Source of the DNA: an uncultured Lachnospiraceae bacterium | Lineage (GTDB): Bacteria > Bacillota > Clostridia > Lachnospirales > Lachnospiraceae | Assembly (NCBI GenBank): GCA_934370915.1 | Contig: CAKRNI010000078.1 | Span: forward strand, 1 to 10,990 | DNA: 10,990 nt | Direction: 5' to 3' | Part shown: in pieces, positions 1-7,061 of the stretch | Position numbering within the stretch: the first letter of the stretch is position 1 | Layout of the letters: each line of letters begins with the position of its first letter | Notes under the pieces: generated by a model | The model's database searches: none | Seen by the model: the letters and a program-made list of their open reading frames with translations, nothing else | What the model was told of the DNA's origin: nothing | Program-made: the position numbers and the translations under genes

Positions 1-489
1 GTCCGTGTAGCATAGGGATGGATACAGGACGCACCAGAAGTTGTGCCCGGCACCGTTTCCGATGGTCACGCGGACGGCTTCATACATCCCGGCGGGAAAT
101 GTCATGTCCCCGTAGGTGCGTACCGGAAACCTGCAGGTCTCGATCCCCACATGTACACCGTAATCATACCCGAAGCTGTGGATAAAGTCTTTTGCGGCGT
201 TTTCCAGTGTGGAAGATTCAGACAGGATATATGCTTTCAGCTCCTCTTTTCCGGAGATCTGATTTACGGCGGCACCGTCCCGGATCTTTTCCAGCAGAAG
301 ATCCTTTACGCAGAGTTTTAATGCCTGATCTTTGGTGGAATCGCTGTTTGCGAGGACATGAAAACGCAGGATCTTCGGGGCAATATCCGCCGCCAGCGCC
401 TCATCCCGCGCCCGGATGCCGGACATGGAAAGAAGAAAACAGATCAGAAAACACAGGGAAGAGAGACAGAGCTTACAGGTTCGTTTCAT
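1..489 (-). CDS. spoIIR: Stage II sporulation protein R (SpoIIR), 3' end cut off by the window edge
   Basis: SpoIIR is a secreted signalling protein made in the forespore. It triggers SpoIIGA to process pro-sigma-E in the mother cell. Reading the minus strand from the ATG at 489 gives 163 open codons to the edge, so the C-terminus is missing. Residues 1-29 look like a signal peptide or membrane anchor (basic MKR, then a Cys/Leu-rich hydrophobic run). The family hallmarks follow: an RFHVLANSDS-type motif near residues 42-51, and near the visible end a GNGAGHNFWCVLYPSLC stretch that matches the conserved G-HNWWCV-FPPLC block. The start is supported by AAGAAGGTG at 495-503, six bases upstream. 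The gene diverges from ddl. In Bacillus, spoIIR is transcribed by sigma-F. A GGAAATAACA box on the minus strand (533-542) resembles a sigma-F -10, but I see no good -35. Identification is by motif recall. Confidence 0.93.
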   Translation of the reverse strand, partial: MKRTCKLCLSSLCFLICFLLSMSGIRARDEALAADIAPKILRFHVLANSDSTKDQALKLCVKDLLLEKIRDGAAVNQISGKEELKAYILSESSTLENAAKDFIHSFGYDYGVHVGIETCRFPVRTYGDMTFPAGMYEAVRVTIGNGAGHNFWCVLYPSLCYTD

Positions 490-532
490 AGATACACCTT
501 CTTTGCTTTTTACTTTTTATGTCAGAGGCAAA

Positions 533-542
533 TGTTATTTCC
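533..542 (-). promoter_or_regulatory. Possible sigma-F-type -10 element of spoIIR
   Basis: On the minus strand this reads GGAAATAACA, nine of ten matches to the forespore sigma-F/sigma-G -10 consensus (GGNRANANTW). It lies about 30 bases upstream of the spoIIR ribosome binding site. The expected -35 (GTATA-like) 14-16 bases further upstream is not convincing; TGGTA is the nearest. The call leans on the known forespore expression of spoIIR. Confidence 0.3.
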
Positions 543-545
543 TGT

Positions 546-573
546 TTGTAATTATTACCAGTTGTGCTATAAT
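546..573 (+). promoter_or_regulatory. Sigma-A-type promoter of ddl
   Basis: TTGTAA (546-551), a 16-base spacer and a perfect TATAAT (568-573) with an extended TGC just before it (565-567). The predicted start near 580 leaves a leader of about 165 bases before the ddl ATG. The leader holds GC-rich partial inverted repeats around 610-695 but no riboswitch I recognise. Confidence 0.7.
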
Positions 574-745
574 CTAAACGATAACATGTCAAAACAGCCC
601 GTCCAGTGCCAGTGCATCAGAGCGGATGATTCGGGTGCACAGTGATCCTGTAAGGAATCTGCCGGCTTTGCTGACCGGAATCATGCGCCAGGTCTCACGG
701 ACGTTCGACTTGAATAGAAAATCAGAGAGGAATCAAAAAAATATC

Positions 746-1807
746 ATGGAAAAGAAAAATATCGTTGTCCTGTTTGGCGGACAGTCATCTGAGCATGTGG
801 TATCCTGTATGTCTGTACAGAATGTGGCAGCAAATATCAATGAGGAGAAATATAATGTGATCCTCGTCGGGATCACGGAGGACGGACACTGGGTAAAGGT
901 GGACTCCTTAAGTCAGGTCAAAGATGATACCTGGAGAGAGTCAAAAGCGGGGGCGGTGCTGTCCCCGGACGCAAAGGAGAAATGTCTGATCGTCACAGAG
1001 AACGGATCTTTTGAGAAGATTCCGGTGGATGTGGTATTTCCGGTCCTTCACGGCCTCTACGGAGAGGACGGAACCGTACAGGGAATCCTTGAGCTTGCGA
1101 AGATCCCGTACGTCGGCTGCGGCGTTCTCGCTTCCGCGGTATCGATGGATAAGCTTTCCACAAAGCGCATGGTAAGCGGACTTGGCATCTGTCAGGCAGC
1201 TTACGTTTCTGTTATGAAAGCGGAATTGAAGGATATGGATACGGTTATCGCAAAGATTGAAAAAGAGATCCCATATCCGGTATTTGTAAAGCCGTCTAAC
1301 GCCGGTTCCTCCAGAGGTGTTACAAGAGCAGACAACCGCGAAGAGCTGATCTCCGGTTTAAAGGAAGCAGCTGAAAATGACCGCCGTATCCTCGTTGAGG
1401 AGATGATCGTGGGCCGTGAGATCGAGTGCGGCGTATTCGGTGACGGCGCTTCCACGAAAGCATCCGGCGTGGGTGAGATCCTTGCTGCGGCTGAGTTCTA
1501 TGATTTCGATGCGAAATACTACAATGCGGAGTCCAAGACCGTCGTTGACCCGGAGCTTCCTGACGGAGCCACAGAGCGTGTCCGTGAGGCTGCTGTTAAG
1601 ATCTTCAACGCAGTGGACGGCTACGGCTTATCCCGCGTGGATTTCTTTGTAAAAGCAGACGGAACGGTTGTATTTAATGAGATCAACACACTTCCGGGCT
1701 TCACCGCCATCAGCATGTATCCGATGTTGTGGGAGGCAAGAGGTGTAAATAAGAGACAGCTGATTGACGATCTGATCGATCACGCATTTCGGAGATACGA
1801 GAGATAA
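746..1807 (+). CDS. ddl: D-alanine--D-alanine ligase
   Basis: An ATP-grasp ligase that joins two D-Ala molecules in the cytoplasm to make the dipeptide terminus of the peptidoglycan precursor. The 353-residue product is of normal family length. The N-terminal FGGQSSEHVVS block (residues 10-20) carries the catalytic Glu16. Ser188-Ser189 sit in the AGSSRGV loop (186-192). Tyr258 lies in the AKYY motif, which marks D-Ala rather than D-Lac specificity, as opposed to the VanA-type loop. The magnesium and substrate block FNEINTLPG is at 310-318. The reading frame is open back to 626, but the 40 extra residues match nothing in the family and have no ribosome site, so I start at 746. The best upstream site, AGAGAGGA at 724-731, is about 14 bases away, which is long. 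DUF1934 and an AEC permease follow on the same strand. The Arg in GSSRG is less usual than Val or Ile at that position. Confidence 0.96.
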   Translation: MEKKNIVVLFGGQSSEHVVSCMSVQNVAANINEEKYNVILVGITEDGHWVKVDSLSQVKDDTWRESKAGAVLSPDAKEKCLIVTENGSFEKIPVDVVFPVLHGLYGEDGTVQGILELAKIPYVGCGVLASAVSMDKLSTKRMVSGLGICQAAYVSVMKAELKDMDTVIAKIEKEIPYPVFVKPSNAGSSRGVTRADNREELISGLKEAAENDRRILVEEMIVGREIECGVFGDGASTKASGVGEILAAAEFYDFDAKYYNAESKTVVDPELPDGATERVREAAVKIFNAVDGYGLSRVDFFVKADGTVVFNEINTLPGFTAISMYPMLWEARGVNKRQLIDDLIDHAFRRYER

Positions 1808-1819
1808 AAATGTTCACAT

Positions 1820-1846
1820 CGGTCCGTGCCGAAGCCGTGCGGACCG
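1820..1846 (+). other. Intercistronic hairpin between ddl and the DUF1934 gene
   Basis: CGGTCCG (1820-1826) and CGGACCG (1840-1846) form a perfect 7-bp GC-rich stem with a 13-base loop. The loop region also holds part of a CCGTGC direct repeat. No T-run follows, so a full terminator is unlikely. It may stabilise or partly separate the two cistrons. Confidence 0.4.
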
Positions 1847-1875
1847 TTCAAAATGATATATCAGGGGAGATTTAC

Positions 1876-2322
1876 ATGACAAAGGACATTTTAGTCCGTG
1901 TCCGGGGGGTACAGACGATCGGTGAGGAAGAGGACACGGTCGAGATGATCACCCCGGGGACGTATTACGTGAAAAACGGCAAGCAGTATCTGATCTATGA
2001 TGAGTCGCTTGACGAGACGGGCACACCGACCCACAATACGGTGAAGGTGATGGAGAACCGGATCGAGGTCATGAAACGCGGACTCGTGGAGAGCCACATG
2101 ATCTTTGAGCCCGGAAGGCGGACGACAGCAAACTACCGGACGCCGATGGGGCTGTTCCTGATGGGGATTACGACTTCCCTGCTCGAAATAGAGGAAGATG
2201 AAGAGTCGATTCTCTTAAAGATCAGGTATTCCATGGAGATGAACGGGGAGTACGCATTCGACTGTAATACAGAGATCCTCGCGTCATCAAGAAAAGAAGA
2301 GGTATTGGGAATCCCGATGTAA
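1876..2322 (+). CDS. DUF1934 family protein (YwiB-like)
   Basis: A 148-residue soluble protein with no signal peptide or membrane segment. The pattern of alternating strands, the early MTKDILVRVRGVQ and the later HNTVKVMENRIEVMKRG and NYRTPMGLF segments recall the DUF1934/YwiB family, predicted to form a small calycin-like beta-barrel. No catalytic motif is visible and its biochemical role is unknown. The frame is open back to 1810, but the ATG at 1876 is preceded by AGGGGAG (1863-1869) at six-base spacing and aligns with the family start, so it is preferred. It lies 68 bases after ddl and is probably co-transcribed with it. That association suggests, but does not show, a link to envelope or translation housekeeping. 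Confidence 0.8.
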   Translation: MTKDILVRVRGVQTIGEEEDTVEMITPGTYYVKNGKQYLIYDESLDETGTPTHNTVKVMENRIEVMKRGLVESHMIFEPGRRTTANYRTPMGLFLMGITTSLLEIEEDEESILLKIRYSMEMNGEYAFDCNTEILASSRKEEVLGIPM

Positions 2323-2445
2323 TGGAAAAACGGATGTGAGGTATTGGAAGGTTACAGGATAAAAAAAGAAAGGACGCAGCGGGCCCACGGACTGTATTTG
2401 GAAAGATCGCGGTCAAAAGGGAAGCTGTGAGAGGACAAACGATGT

Positions 2446-3387
2446 ATGGAGAGTTTTTTAGTCGCGGTTAATGCGGTCATCCCGTTCTTCTGTTATCTGG
2501 CGCTCGGATATACGATGAAGATCAAAGGAGTTGTGAAAGAGGAATTTTTACAGAAGCTGAACCAGATGGTCTTTCGGGTATTTTATCCGTTTATGACCTT
2601 CTACAATATTTATAAAGCCGATGCCGAGTCGCTTCCGAGGCCATTGCTTTTGATCTTCACGGGTGCCAGCATCCTGATCGTGGAAGCGATCCTGATCGTG
2701 ATCATTCCGAAGATCGTAAAGGAAAATCCAAGAAGAGGCGTTATCATTCAGGCGATCTTCCGAAGCAACTTCGTTCTTTTCGGACTGCCGCTCACAATCG
2801 CGGTATTCGGAGATTCAGCGGCATCGATCGCAGCTATGATGGTTACGGTCGTTGTGTCGATCTACAATACCACATCGGTATTTATTCTTGAGATGTTCAA
2901 CGGAGAGGGAAAATCGGATGTTAAGAAGACACTGAAGGCGGTGGCAGCGAATCCGCTCCTGCAGGGTGCCATCGTGGGTCTGATTTTCTTCTTCCTCGGG
3001 ATCAAGCTGCCGGGAAGTCTTGTGACCCCGATTGCAGCGTTCTCCAATATGACTTCTCCGTTAGCGATCTATGTGCTCGGTGGAACCTTACAGTTTAAGG
3101 CGATCCGGAAAAATCTCAAATATCTGGTTCCAACGCTTACCTGCAAGCTGTTTGTCCTTCCGGCAATCATCATCGCGATCGCTTACGCCTTTGGACTTCG
3201 TGGACTTGAGCTGTTCCTTCTGATCGCTGTCTACGCGACACCGGTTGCAGCCGCATCCTACCCGATGGCACAGAATATGGGCGGTGACGGAGAACTTGCC
3301 GGACAGTTTGTCGTGATCAGTACGGCGGTGTCCATGTTTACACTGTTCTTATGGATCTTCTTTATGAAGTCTGTAGGATTGATTTAA
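2446..3387 (+). CDS. AEC (auxin efflux carrier) family permease
   Basis: A 313-residue integral membrane protein of normal AEC length with about ten hydrophobic segments, roughly residues 4-24, 40-58, 64-88, 95-122, 125-148, 165-183, 195-212, 222-244, 248-270 and 281-310. The RSNFVLFGLPL motif in the first half and the ATPVAAASYPMAQNMGGD motif in the second are typical of the family, which includes malate and other carboxylate permeases. The substrate cannot be read from the sequence. The ATG at 2446 follows GAGAGG (2429-2434) at 11-base spacing. A gap of 123 bases with no clear promoter or terminator separates it from the DUF1934 gene, so read-through from the ddl promoter is plausible. A strong terminator follows nine bases after the stop codon. 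Confidence 0.88.
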   Translation: MESFLVAVNAVIPFFCYLALGYTMKIKGVVKEEFLQKLNQMVFRVFYPFMTFYNIYKADAESLPRPLLLIFTGASILIVEAILIVIIPKIVKENPRRGVIIQAIFRSNFVLFGLPLTIAVFGDSAASIAAMMVTVVVSIYNTTSVFILEMFNGEGKSDVKKTLKAVAANPLLQGAIVGLIFFFLGIKLPGSLVTPIAAFSNMTSPLAIYVLGGTLQFKAIRKNLKYLVPTLTCKLFVLPAIIIAIAYAFGLRGLELFLLIAVYATPVAAASYPMAQNMGGDGELAGQFVVISTAVSMFTLFLWIFFMKSVGLI

Positions 3388-3395
3388 AATCAAAT

Positions 3396-3450
3396 AAAAA
3401 AGCCCTGTCTTCCGGATGAAACTAAATTCATCAGAAGATAGGGCTTTTTT
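3396..3450. terminator. Bidirectional intrinsic terminator between the AEC gene and the converging membrane-protein gene
   Basis: AAAAAAGCCC followed by TGTCTTC on the left pairs with GAAGATA then GGGCTTTTTT on the right, with one G-U pair and a one-base bulge, around the loop at 3421-3426. A-run and T-run flank both sides, so it should stop transcription from either direction. Confidence 0.9.
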
Positions 3451-3472
3451 ATTTTGTCTTTTTCTTGTCGAT

Positions 3473-3934
3473 TCAGTCTTTTTTGAAAATTCCTTTGATA
3501 CGCTGACCGATTGTTTTCTTCTTCGGAAGCGGGATCAGTCCTCCTCGCGGAACGGACTTGATCGCTGTGATGTAAAGACCGCTGATCTCAACCTTGATCT
3601 CAGTCTTTAACGGGAGCTGAAGGAAAACTTTTTCATCGGCGATCATGGTCATGATCTTTGTACCGATCTTTGCTTTTACTACCGGAACCTTCATCCGCTT
3701 TGCATACCATGGAGTCTGCTCATAAACGATCGGCGGGAGTCCGGCTTCCTTTATTTTCAACTTTTTCTTGTCGATCGCCATCAGACTTACGGTCTGCTTA
3801 GCGGCATCGATCGCGCTCTGCTGTTCTACCTGGCGCTTTTCCATCTTACGTCCGAGGAAGTAAAGCACAGCGAGGACAACGACAAGGATCAGGAGAATGA
3901 CAAGAATGACATTTGCTACGATACTCCAGTTCAT
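3473..3934 (-). CDS. Small single-pass membrane protein of unknown function
   Basis: 153 residues. I do not recognise the family. Residues 5-28 form one strong hydrophobic helix (VANVILVILLILVVVLAVLYFLG). A short basic and polar helix follows (GRKMEKRQVEQQSAIDAAKQTV, about 29-50). The rest is a strand-rich, Lys-rich domain with motifs PPIVYEQTPWYAKRMKVPVVKAKIG (about 67-92) and PLKTEIKVEISGLYITAI. The C-terminal tail (about 131-153) is very basic (PKKKTIGQRIKGIFKKD). The orientation is probably N-out with a cytoplasmic domain by the positive-inside rule. The frame opens 13 codons earlier, but GGAGGT (3941-3946) seven bases from the ATG at 3934 fixes the start. It is monocistronic, with its own promoter and terminator. 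Confidence 0.8.
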   Translation of the reverse strand: MNWSIVANVILVILLILVVVLAVLYFLGRKMEKRQVEQQSAIDAAKQTVSLMAIDKKKLKIKEAGLPPIVYEQTPWYAKRMKVPVVKAKIGTKIMTMIADEKVFLQLPLKTEIKVEISGLYITAIKSVPRGGLIPLPKKKTIGQRIKGIFKKD

Positions 3935-3962
3935 GTGGATACCTCCAGTGTGTTCACGTTCA

Positions 3963-3977
3963 CCCTGTATCACAGGG
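3963..3977. other. Palindrome in the 5' leader of the membrane-protein gene
   Basis: CCCTGT-ATC-ACAGGG is a perfect 6+3+6 inverted repeat. It lies between the predicted transcription start (about 3983) and the ribosome site (3941-3946) of the minus-strand gene. It could be a repressor operator or a short 5' hairpin. Confidence 0.45.
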
Positions 3978-3989
3978 CATTACTTATAA

Positions 3990-4018
3990 ATTATACCATC
4001 GCAGGTATAAAAGCGCAA
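3990..4018 (-). promoter_or_regulatory. Promoter of the minus-strand membrane-protein gene
   Basis: On the minus strand: TTGCGC (4013-4018), a 17-base spacer and TATAAT (3990-3995) with an extended TGG immediately upstream. Predicted start near 3983, giving a leader of about 50 bases. Confidence 0.65.
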
Positions 4019-4158
4019 GCTTAATTTGATCCTGCAAAAAGCCATGTCCCCGGAAACTACGAAGCCGGAAGCGGCTGTGAAGAGCAAGATAAATAGAAAA
4101 GAAAATTTGATATAATTAAAATGGAAAATTTACTTTACGCACAAAAGAATGAAAAAGG
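4019..4158. other. Non-coding stretch between divergent promoters
   Basis: This is the middle of the 383-base gap between the membrane-protein gene and the amidohydrolase gene. It becomes AT-rich towards the right. The only signal I see is an extended -10-like TGATATAAT at 4108-4116 with no matching -35. No supported gene or RNA was found here. Confidence 0.4.
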
Positions 4159-4187
4159 TTGCGCATAATGGGATGAAATAGTATAAT
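4159..4187 (+). promoter_or_regulatory. Promoter of the M20 amidohydrolase gene
   Basis: TTGCGC (4159-4164), a 17-base spacer and perfect TATAAT (4182-4187). Predicted start near 4194. The leader of about 125 bases to the ATG at 4318 contains two small inverted repeats. Confidence 0.65.
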
Positions 4188-4228
4188 TATAGACAACTGG
4201 TTGTTAAATACATAAAAAATCAGAACAA

Positions 4229-4270
4229 CTCGAAAAAAACAAGTTCGAGGGCGCTTTTTTAGAAAAAAGC
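4229..4270 (+). other. Two small inverted repeats in the amidohydrolase leader
   Basis: CTCGAA (4229-4234) pairs with TTCGAG (4244-4249). A few bases later GCTTTTTT (4253-4260) can pair with AAAAAAGC (4263-4270) across only two bases. The first stem followed by the T-run resembles a weak attenuator, but the stem is short and five bases from the T-run. The second has too tight a loop to form all eight pairs. Confidence 0.3.
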
Positions 4271-4317
4271 AGTGCGGACAACAGCCGGAAATCATGTACA
4301 AGAAAGGTGATATGGAG

Positions 4318-5766
4318 ATGGGAAAACAGACAGCTTGGGAAGAAATTGATAAGAAATCCAGCGAGATCTTTACCGCCAGCGACGAGATCTGGGGCTGCGC
4401 GGAGACTGCCTTCACGGAAGAAAAGTCGATGAAGATCCTCTGCGATGTTCTGAAAGCAGAAGGTTTTACAGTTGAGACAGGTCTTGCGGACGTAAAGACA
4501 GCATTTAAGGGCACATTCGGTTCCGGAAAACCTGTGATCGGTATCTTAGGCGAGTTCGATGCCCTGTCCGGACTGGATCAGGAAGCGGGAGCTACCGAGA
4601 AGATCGTTGTGCATGATGGCGCCAGCGGACACGGCTGCGGACATAACATGCTCGGCACAGCGTCCCTCTCCGCGGCAATCGGAATCAAAAAGTATCTGGA
4701 AGAAAGCGGAAAACCGGGAACCGTGATCTATTTTGGCTGCCCGGGTGAGGAAGGCGGATCCGGAAAGGCATTTATGGCAAAAGGCGGCGTATTTGCGGAC
4801 CTTGACGCGGCGATCACATGGCATCCGGGAGATTTAACGCAGGCCGACACGGGAAGCTCCCTCGCAAACTATCAGGTAGCATATAAATTCTATGGAAAGA
4901 GTGCCCACGCAGGCGGAGCACCGCATCTTGGACGAAGCGCTCTTGACGCGCTGGAGCTTATGAACATGGGTGTCCAGTTCTTAAGAGAGCATGTGGTTCC
5001 GGAGGCGAGAATCCACTACGCGATCACAAACACCGGCGGATACTCCCCGAACGTTGTACAGCCGTATGCGGAGGTTCTGTATCTGATCCGTGCACCGAAG
5101 AACAGCCAGGTGGAGGAGATCTATCAGCGTGTCAACAAGATCGCTGAGGGTGCTGCCCATATGACAGAGACCCGTGTGGAAATCGATTTCGTAAAGGGCT
5201 GCTCGAACCTCATGAGCAACAAGGTGATCGCGAAGGAACTCTGGGACAACCTTGTGGAGCTTGGCGCTCCGGAGTACACGGAAGAGGAGATGAAGTTTGC
5301 CAAAGCCATCAGCGAGGGCGTTGGCGACAGCCGTTTTGAGTCCTTAGAGAAAATCGCAAAGAACTGCAAGGACAAAGCAGCTAAGGCGGAAGTCCTTTCC
5401 CATAAGGGTGAGAGCATGTACCGTTTTGTAGCTCCGTTCAACCCGGACGGAATCATGTCCTTCGGTTCCACGGACGTCGGTGACGTGAGCTGGAACTGCC
5501 CGACTGCCCAGGCCTACGTTGCTACATGGGCGGCTGGAACACCGGGCCACTCCTGGCAGGTCGTTTCCCAGGGCAAGAGCGGACTGGCACACAAGGGACT
5601 GATCTACGCGGCGAAGGCGATGGCAGGCGCAGCGATCGATATGTATGAGGATCCGGAGATCATCGCGAAGGCGAAAGCGGAGATGGAGGAAGAGCTGGAT
5701 GGCGACACCTATCACTGCCCGATTCCGGACGGATGCAAGCCGAGAGCGATTGGAATGAAGATGTAA
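4318..5766 (+). CDS. M20 family metallo-amidohydrolase, AbgB-like (p-aminobenzoyl-glutamate hydrolase subunit B type)
   Basis: A zinc-type aminoacylase/carboxypeptidase of the M20D group. At 482 residues it is close to E. coli AbgB. Likely metal and catalytic residues are visible: Cys107 and His109 in GHGCGHN (104-110), Glu144-Glu145 in PGEEGG, His169 in WHPG and His411 in TPGHSW. The lid and dimerisation domain begins near 190 with KSAHAGGAPHLGRSALDA. The soluble cytoplasmic protein likely cleaves an amide bond between an amino acid and an acyl or aryl group; the exact substrate is inferred only from similarity to AbgB. In-frame ATGs occur at 4294, 4312 and 4318. AAAGGTG (4303-4309) lies eight bases before 4318 but only two before 4312, so 4318 is chosen. 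No abgA or abgT homologue is nearby, so it may act alone. Confidence 0.9.
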   Translation: MGKQTAWEEIDKKSSEIFTASDEIWGCAETAFTEEKSMKILCDVLKAEGFTVETGLADVKTAFKGTFGSGKPVIGILGEFDALSGLDQEAGATEKIVVHDGASGHGCGHNMLGTASLSAAIGIKKYLEESGKPGTVIYFGCPGEEGGSGKAFMAKGGVFADLDAAITWHPGDLTQADTGSSLANYQVAYKFYGKSAHAGGAPHLGRSALDALELMNMGVQFLREHVVPEARIHYAITNTGGYSPNVVQPYAEVLYLIRAPKNSQVEEIYQRVNKIAEGAAHMTETRVEIDFVKGCSNLMSNKVIAKELWDNLVELGAPEYTEEEMKFAKAISEGVGDSRFESLEKIAKNCKDKAAKAEVLSHKGESMYRFVAPFNPDGIMSFGSTDVGDVSWNCPTAQAYVATWAAGTPGHSWQVVSQGKSGLAHKGLIYAAKAMAGAAIDMYEDPEIIAKAKAEMEEELDGDTYHCPIPDGCKPRAIGMKM

Positions 5767-5849
5767 AAAATTGATTGATACGATTGAGTGGGATAGATCA
5801 TTCCGGCGAACGTGAAGGGAATGACGCATTGTAATCGTACATAAAAAGC

Positions 5850-5882
5850 GGGGAGAAGTTCCATTTTACGGAACTTCTCCCC
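5850..5882. terminator. Bidirectional terminator between the amidohydrolase and DUF362 genes
   Basis: GGGGAGAAGTTCC (5850-5862) and its perfect complement (5870-5882) form a 13-bp stem with a seven-base loop. On the minus strand it is followed by GCTTTTTAT, a good U-run for the DUF362 transcript. On the plus strand ATTCTTTAT follows, a weaker U-run. Confidence 0.85.
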
Positions 5883-5908
5883 ATTCTTTATCTCATGGGA
5901 AATCCTGA

Positions 5909-7030
5909 TCAGATCCGTTTCAGCTCATACTGTCTCGTACCGAGACCGATCTTTTCCGCCTGATCGAGGGTCGCCTGCCATTCGATATTCGGGTTGGAAT
6001 CCTTGAAGTGATCGTGGTGGCAGTGCCATCCCGGCTGGGAGAGATGTTCCCCAAGCTGGCTATTGGCGATCGGTGCTGCCTTCAGACAGGCATCCGCGCA
6101 GGCCTGATCCAGCGCCACCGGATCGAAGCTTGCGAACATTCCGATATCCGGAAGGATCGGGGCATCATTTTCGCCGTGGCAGTCACAGTTCGGGCTGATA
6201 TCCTGTACGAGGGAAATATGGAAGCACGGGCGGTCATAACAGACAGCCTGCGCGTACTCTGCCATCTTGCGGTCTAAAAGCTCGTTGGCATCGTAGTTCG
6301 GGTTGTAGATAGCGTCAAAGCTGCAGGCACCGATACAGCGGCCGCAGCCTTTGCACTTGTCATAATCGATGACAGCTTTCTTATTTACATATGTAATAGC
6401 ATCGCTTCCGCACTCCTTCGCGCAGCGTCTGCAGCCGCGGCAGAGCTTTTCACGGATGGACGGCTTTCCACTTGCATGCTGCTGCATTTTTCCGGCACGG
6501 CTTCCGCAGCCCATACCGATGTTCTTGATGGCACCGCCGAAACCAGTGGATTCATGACCTTTGAAATGGGTCAGGCTGATAAAGACGTCGGCGTCCATAA
6601 CCGCGTGGCCGATGAAGGCCGTCTTGCAGTATTCCCCGTTTACGACCGGAACCTCCACCTCGTCGGTTCCTCGAAGACCATCACCGATGATGATCTGGCA
6701 GCCGGTGGAGATCGGGTTGAAGCCATTGAGGTTTGCGCAGTCTAAGTGGTCCAGGGCATTTTTTCTGCTGCCCGGATACAGGGTGTTGCAGTCGGTCAGA
6801 AACGGCATGCCGCCCTGTTCCTTACAGAGATCCGCAACGGCTTTCGCGTAGTTCGGACGAAGGAAGGCGAGGTTTCCGAGCTCACCGAAATGCATTTTGA
6901 TCGCGACGAATTTTCCGTCCATGTCAATGTTTTTGATTCCTGCAGCAACGCAGAGCTTTTTCAGCTTGTCCAACTGGCTGGTTCCAACCGAACACCGGAA
7001 ATCAGTAAAATAAACCGTTGATTTTTCCAT
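5909..7030 (-). CDS. DUF362 domain protein with two 4Fe-4S ferredoxin motifs
   Basis: 373 residues. The DUF362 part shows GKFVAIKMHFGELGN (40-54), AVMDADVFISLTHFKGHESTGFGGAIKNIGMGCGSRAGK (143-181) and DIGMFASFDPVALDQACADAC (295-315), all typical of the family. Inserted at 197-236 is a bacterial ferredoxin-like segment. Its first cluster motif uses Cys197, 200, 203 and 207 and its second uses Cys226, 229, 232 and 236, enough to bind two [4Fe-4S] clusters. There is no signal peptide or membrane segment, so it is probably cytoplasmic. The family is often annotated as an Fe-S or ferredoxin protein in anaerobes, and its reaction is not established. The start at 7030 is preceded by AAAGGAGGA (7041-7049) at about ten bases. 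A structured element (7062-7194) lies just upstream of that site. The gene is monocistronic and converges on the M20 gene. Confidence 0.9.
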   Translation of the reverse strand: MEKSTVYFTDFRCSVGTSQLDKLKKLCVAAGIKNIDMDGKFVAIKMHFGELGNLAFLRPNYAKAVADLCKEQGGMPFLTDCNTLYPGSRKNALDHLDCANLNGFNPISTGCQIIIGDGLRGTDEVEVPVVNGEYCKTAFIGHAVMDADVFISLTHFKGHESTGFGGAIKNIGMGCGSRAGKMQQHASGKPSIREKLCRGCRRCAKECGSDAITYVNKKAVIDYDKCKGCGRCIGACSFDAIYNPNYDANELLDRKMAEYAQAVCYDRPCFHISLVQDISPNCDCHGENDAPILPDIGMFASFDPVALDQACADACLKAAPIANSQLGEHLSQPGWHCHHDHFKDSNPNIEWQATLDQAEKIGLGTRQYELKRI

Positions 7031-7061
7031 GCTTATAAAGTCCTCCTTTAATATATGATTC

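Noticed and set aside
43..645. Three plus-strand open frames near the left edge
   Set aside because: They lie opposite or downstream of spoIIR codons, have no ribosome sites and no recognisable protein features; the minus-strand SpoIIR reading explains 1-489.
626..745. Forty-residue N-terminal extension of ddl
   Set aside because: No ribosome site at its ATGs, sequence unlike any Ddl, and the family N-terminus begins exactly at 746.
4121..4168. Fifteen-codon frame (MENLLYAQKNEKGCA) as a leader peptide
   Set aside because: No ribosome binding site, it overlaps the -35 box of the amidohydrolase promoter, and no run of control codons is seen.
4116..4514. Minus-strand open frame of 132 codons over the amidohydrolase start
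   Set aside because: It overlaps the well-supported M20 gene and promoter region and has no ribosome site or family match.
5344..5829. Minus-strand open frame of 161 codons opposite the amidohydrolase 3' end
   Set aside because: A shadow frame: Arg/His/Ser-rich composition, no ribosome site, fully opposite conserved M20 codons.
6008..7021. Several plus-strand open frames opposite the DUF362 gene
   Set aside because: No ribosome sites or domain signals; the minus-strand protein has clear family and Fe-S motifs throughout.
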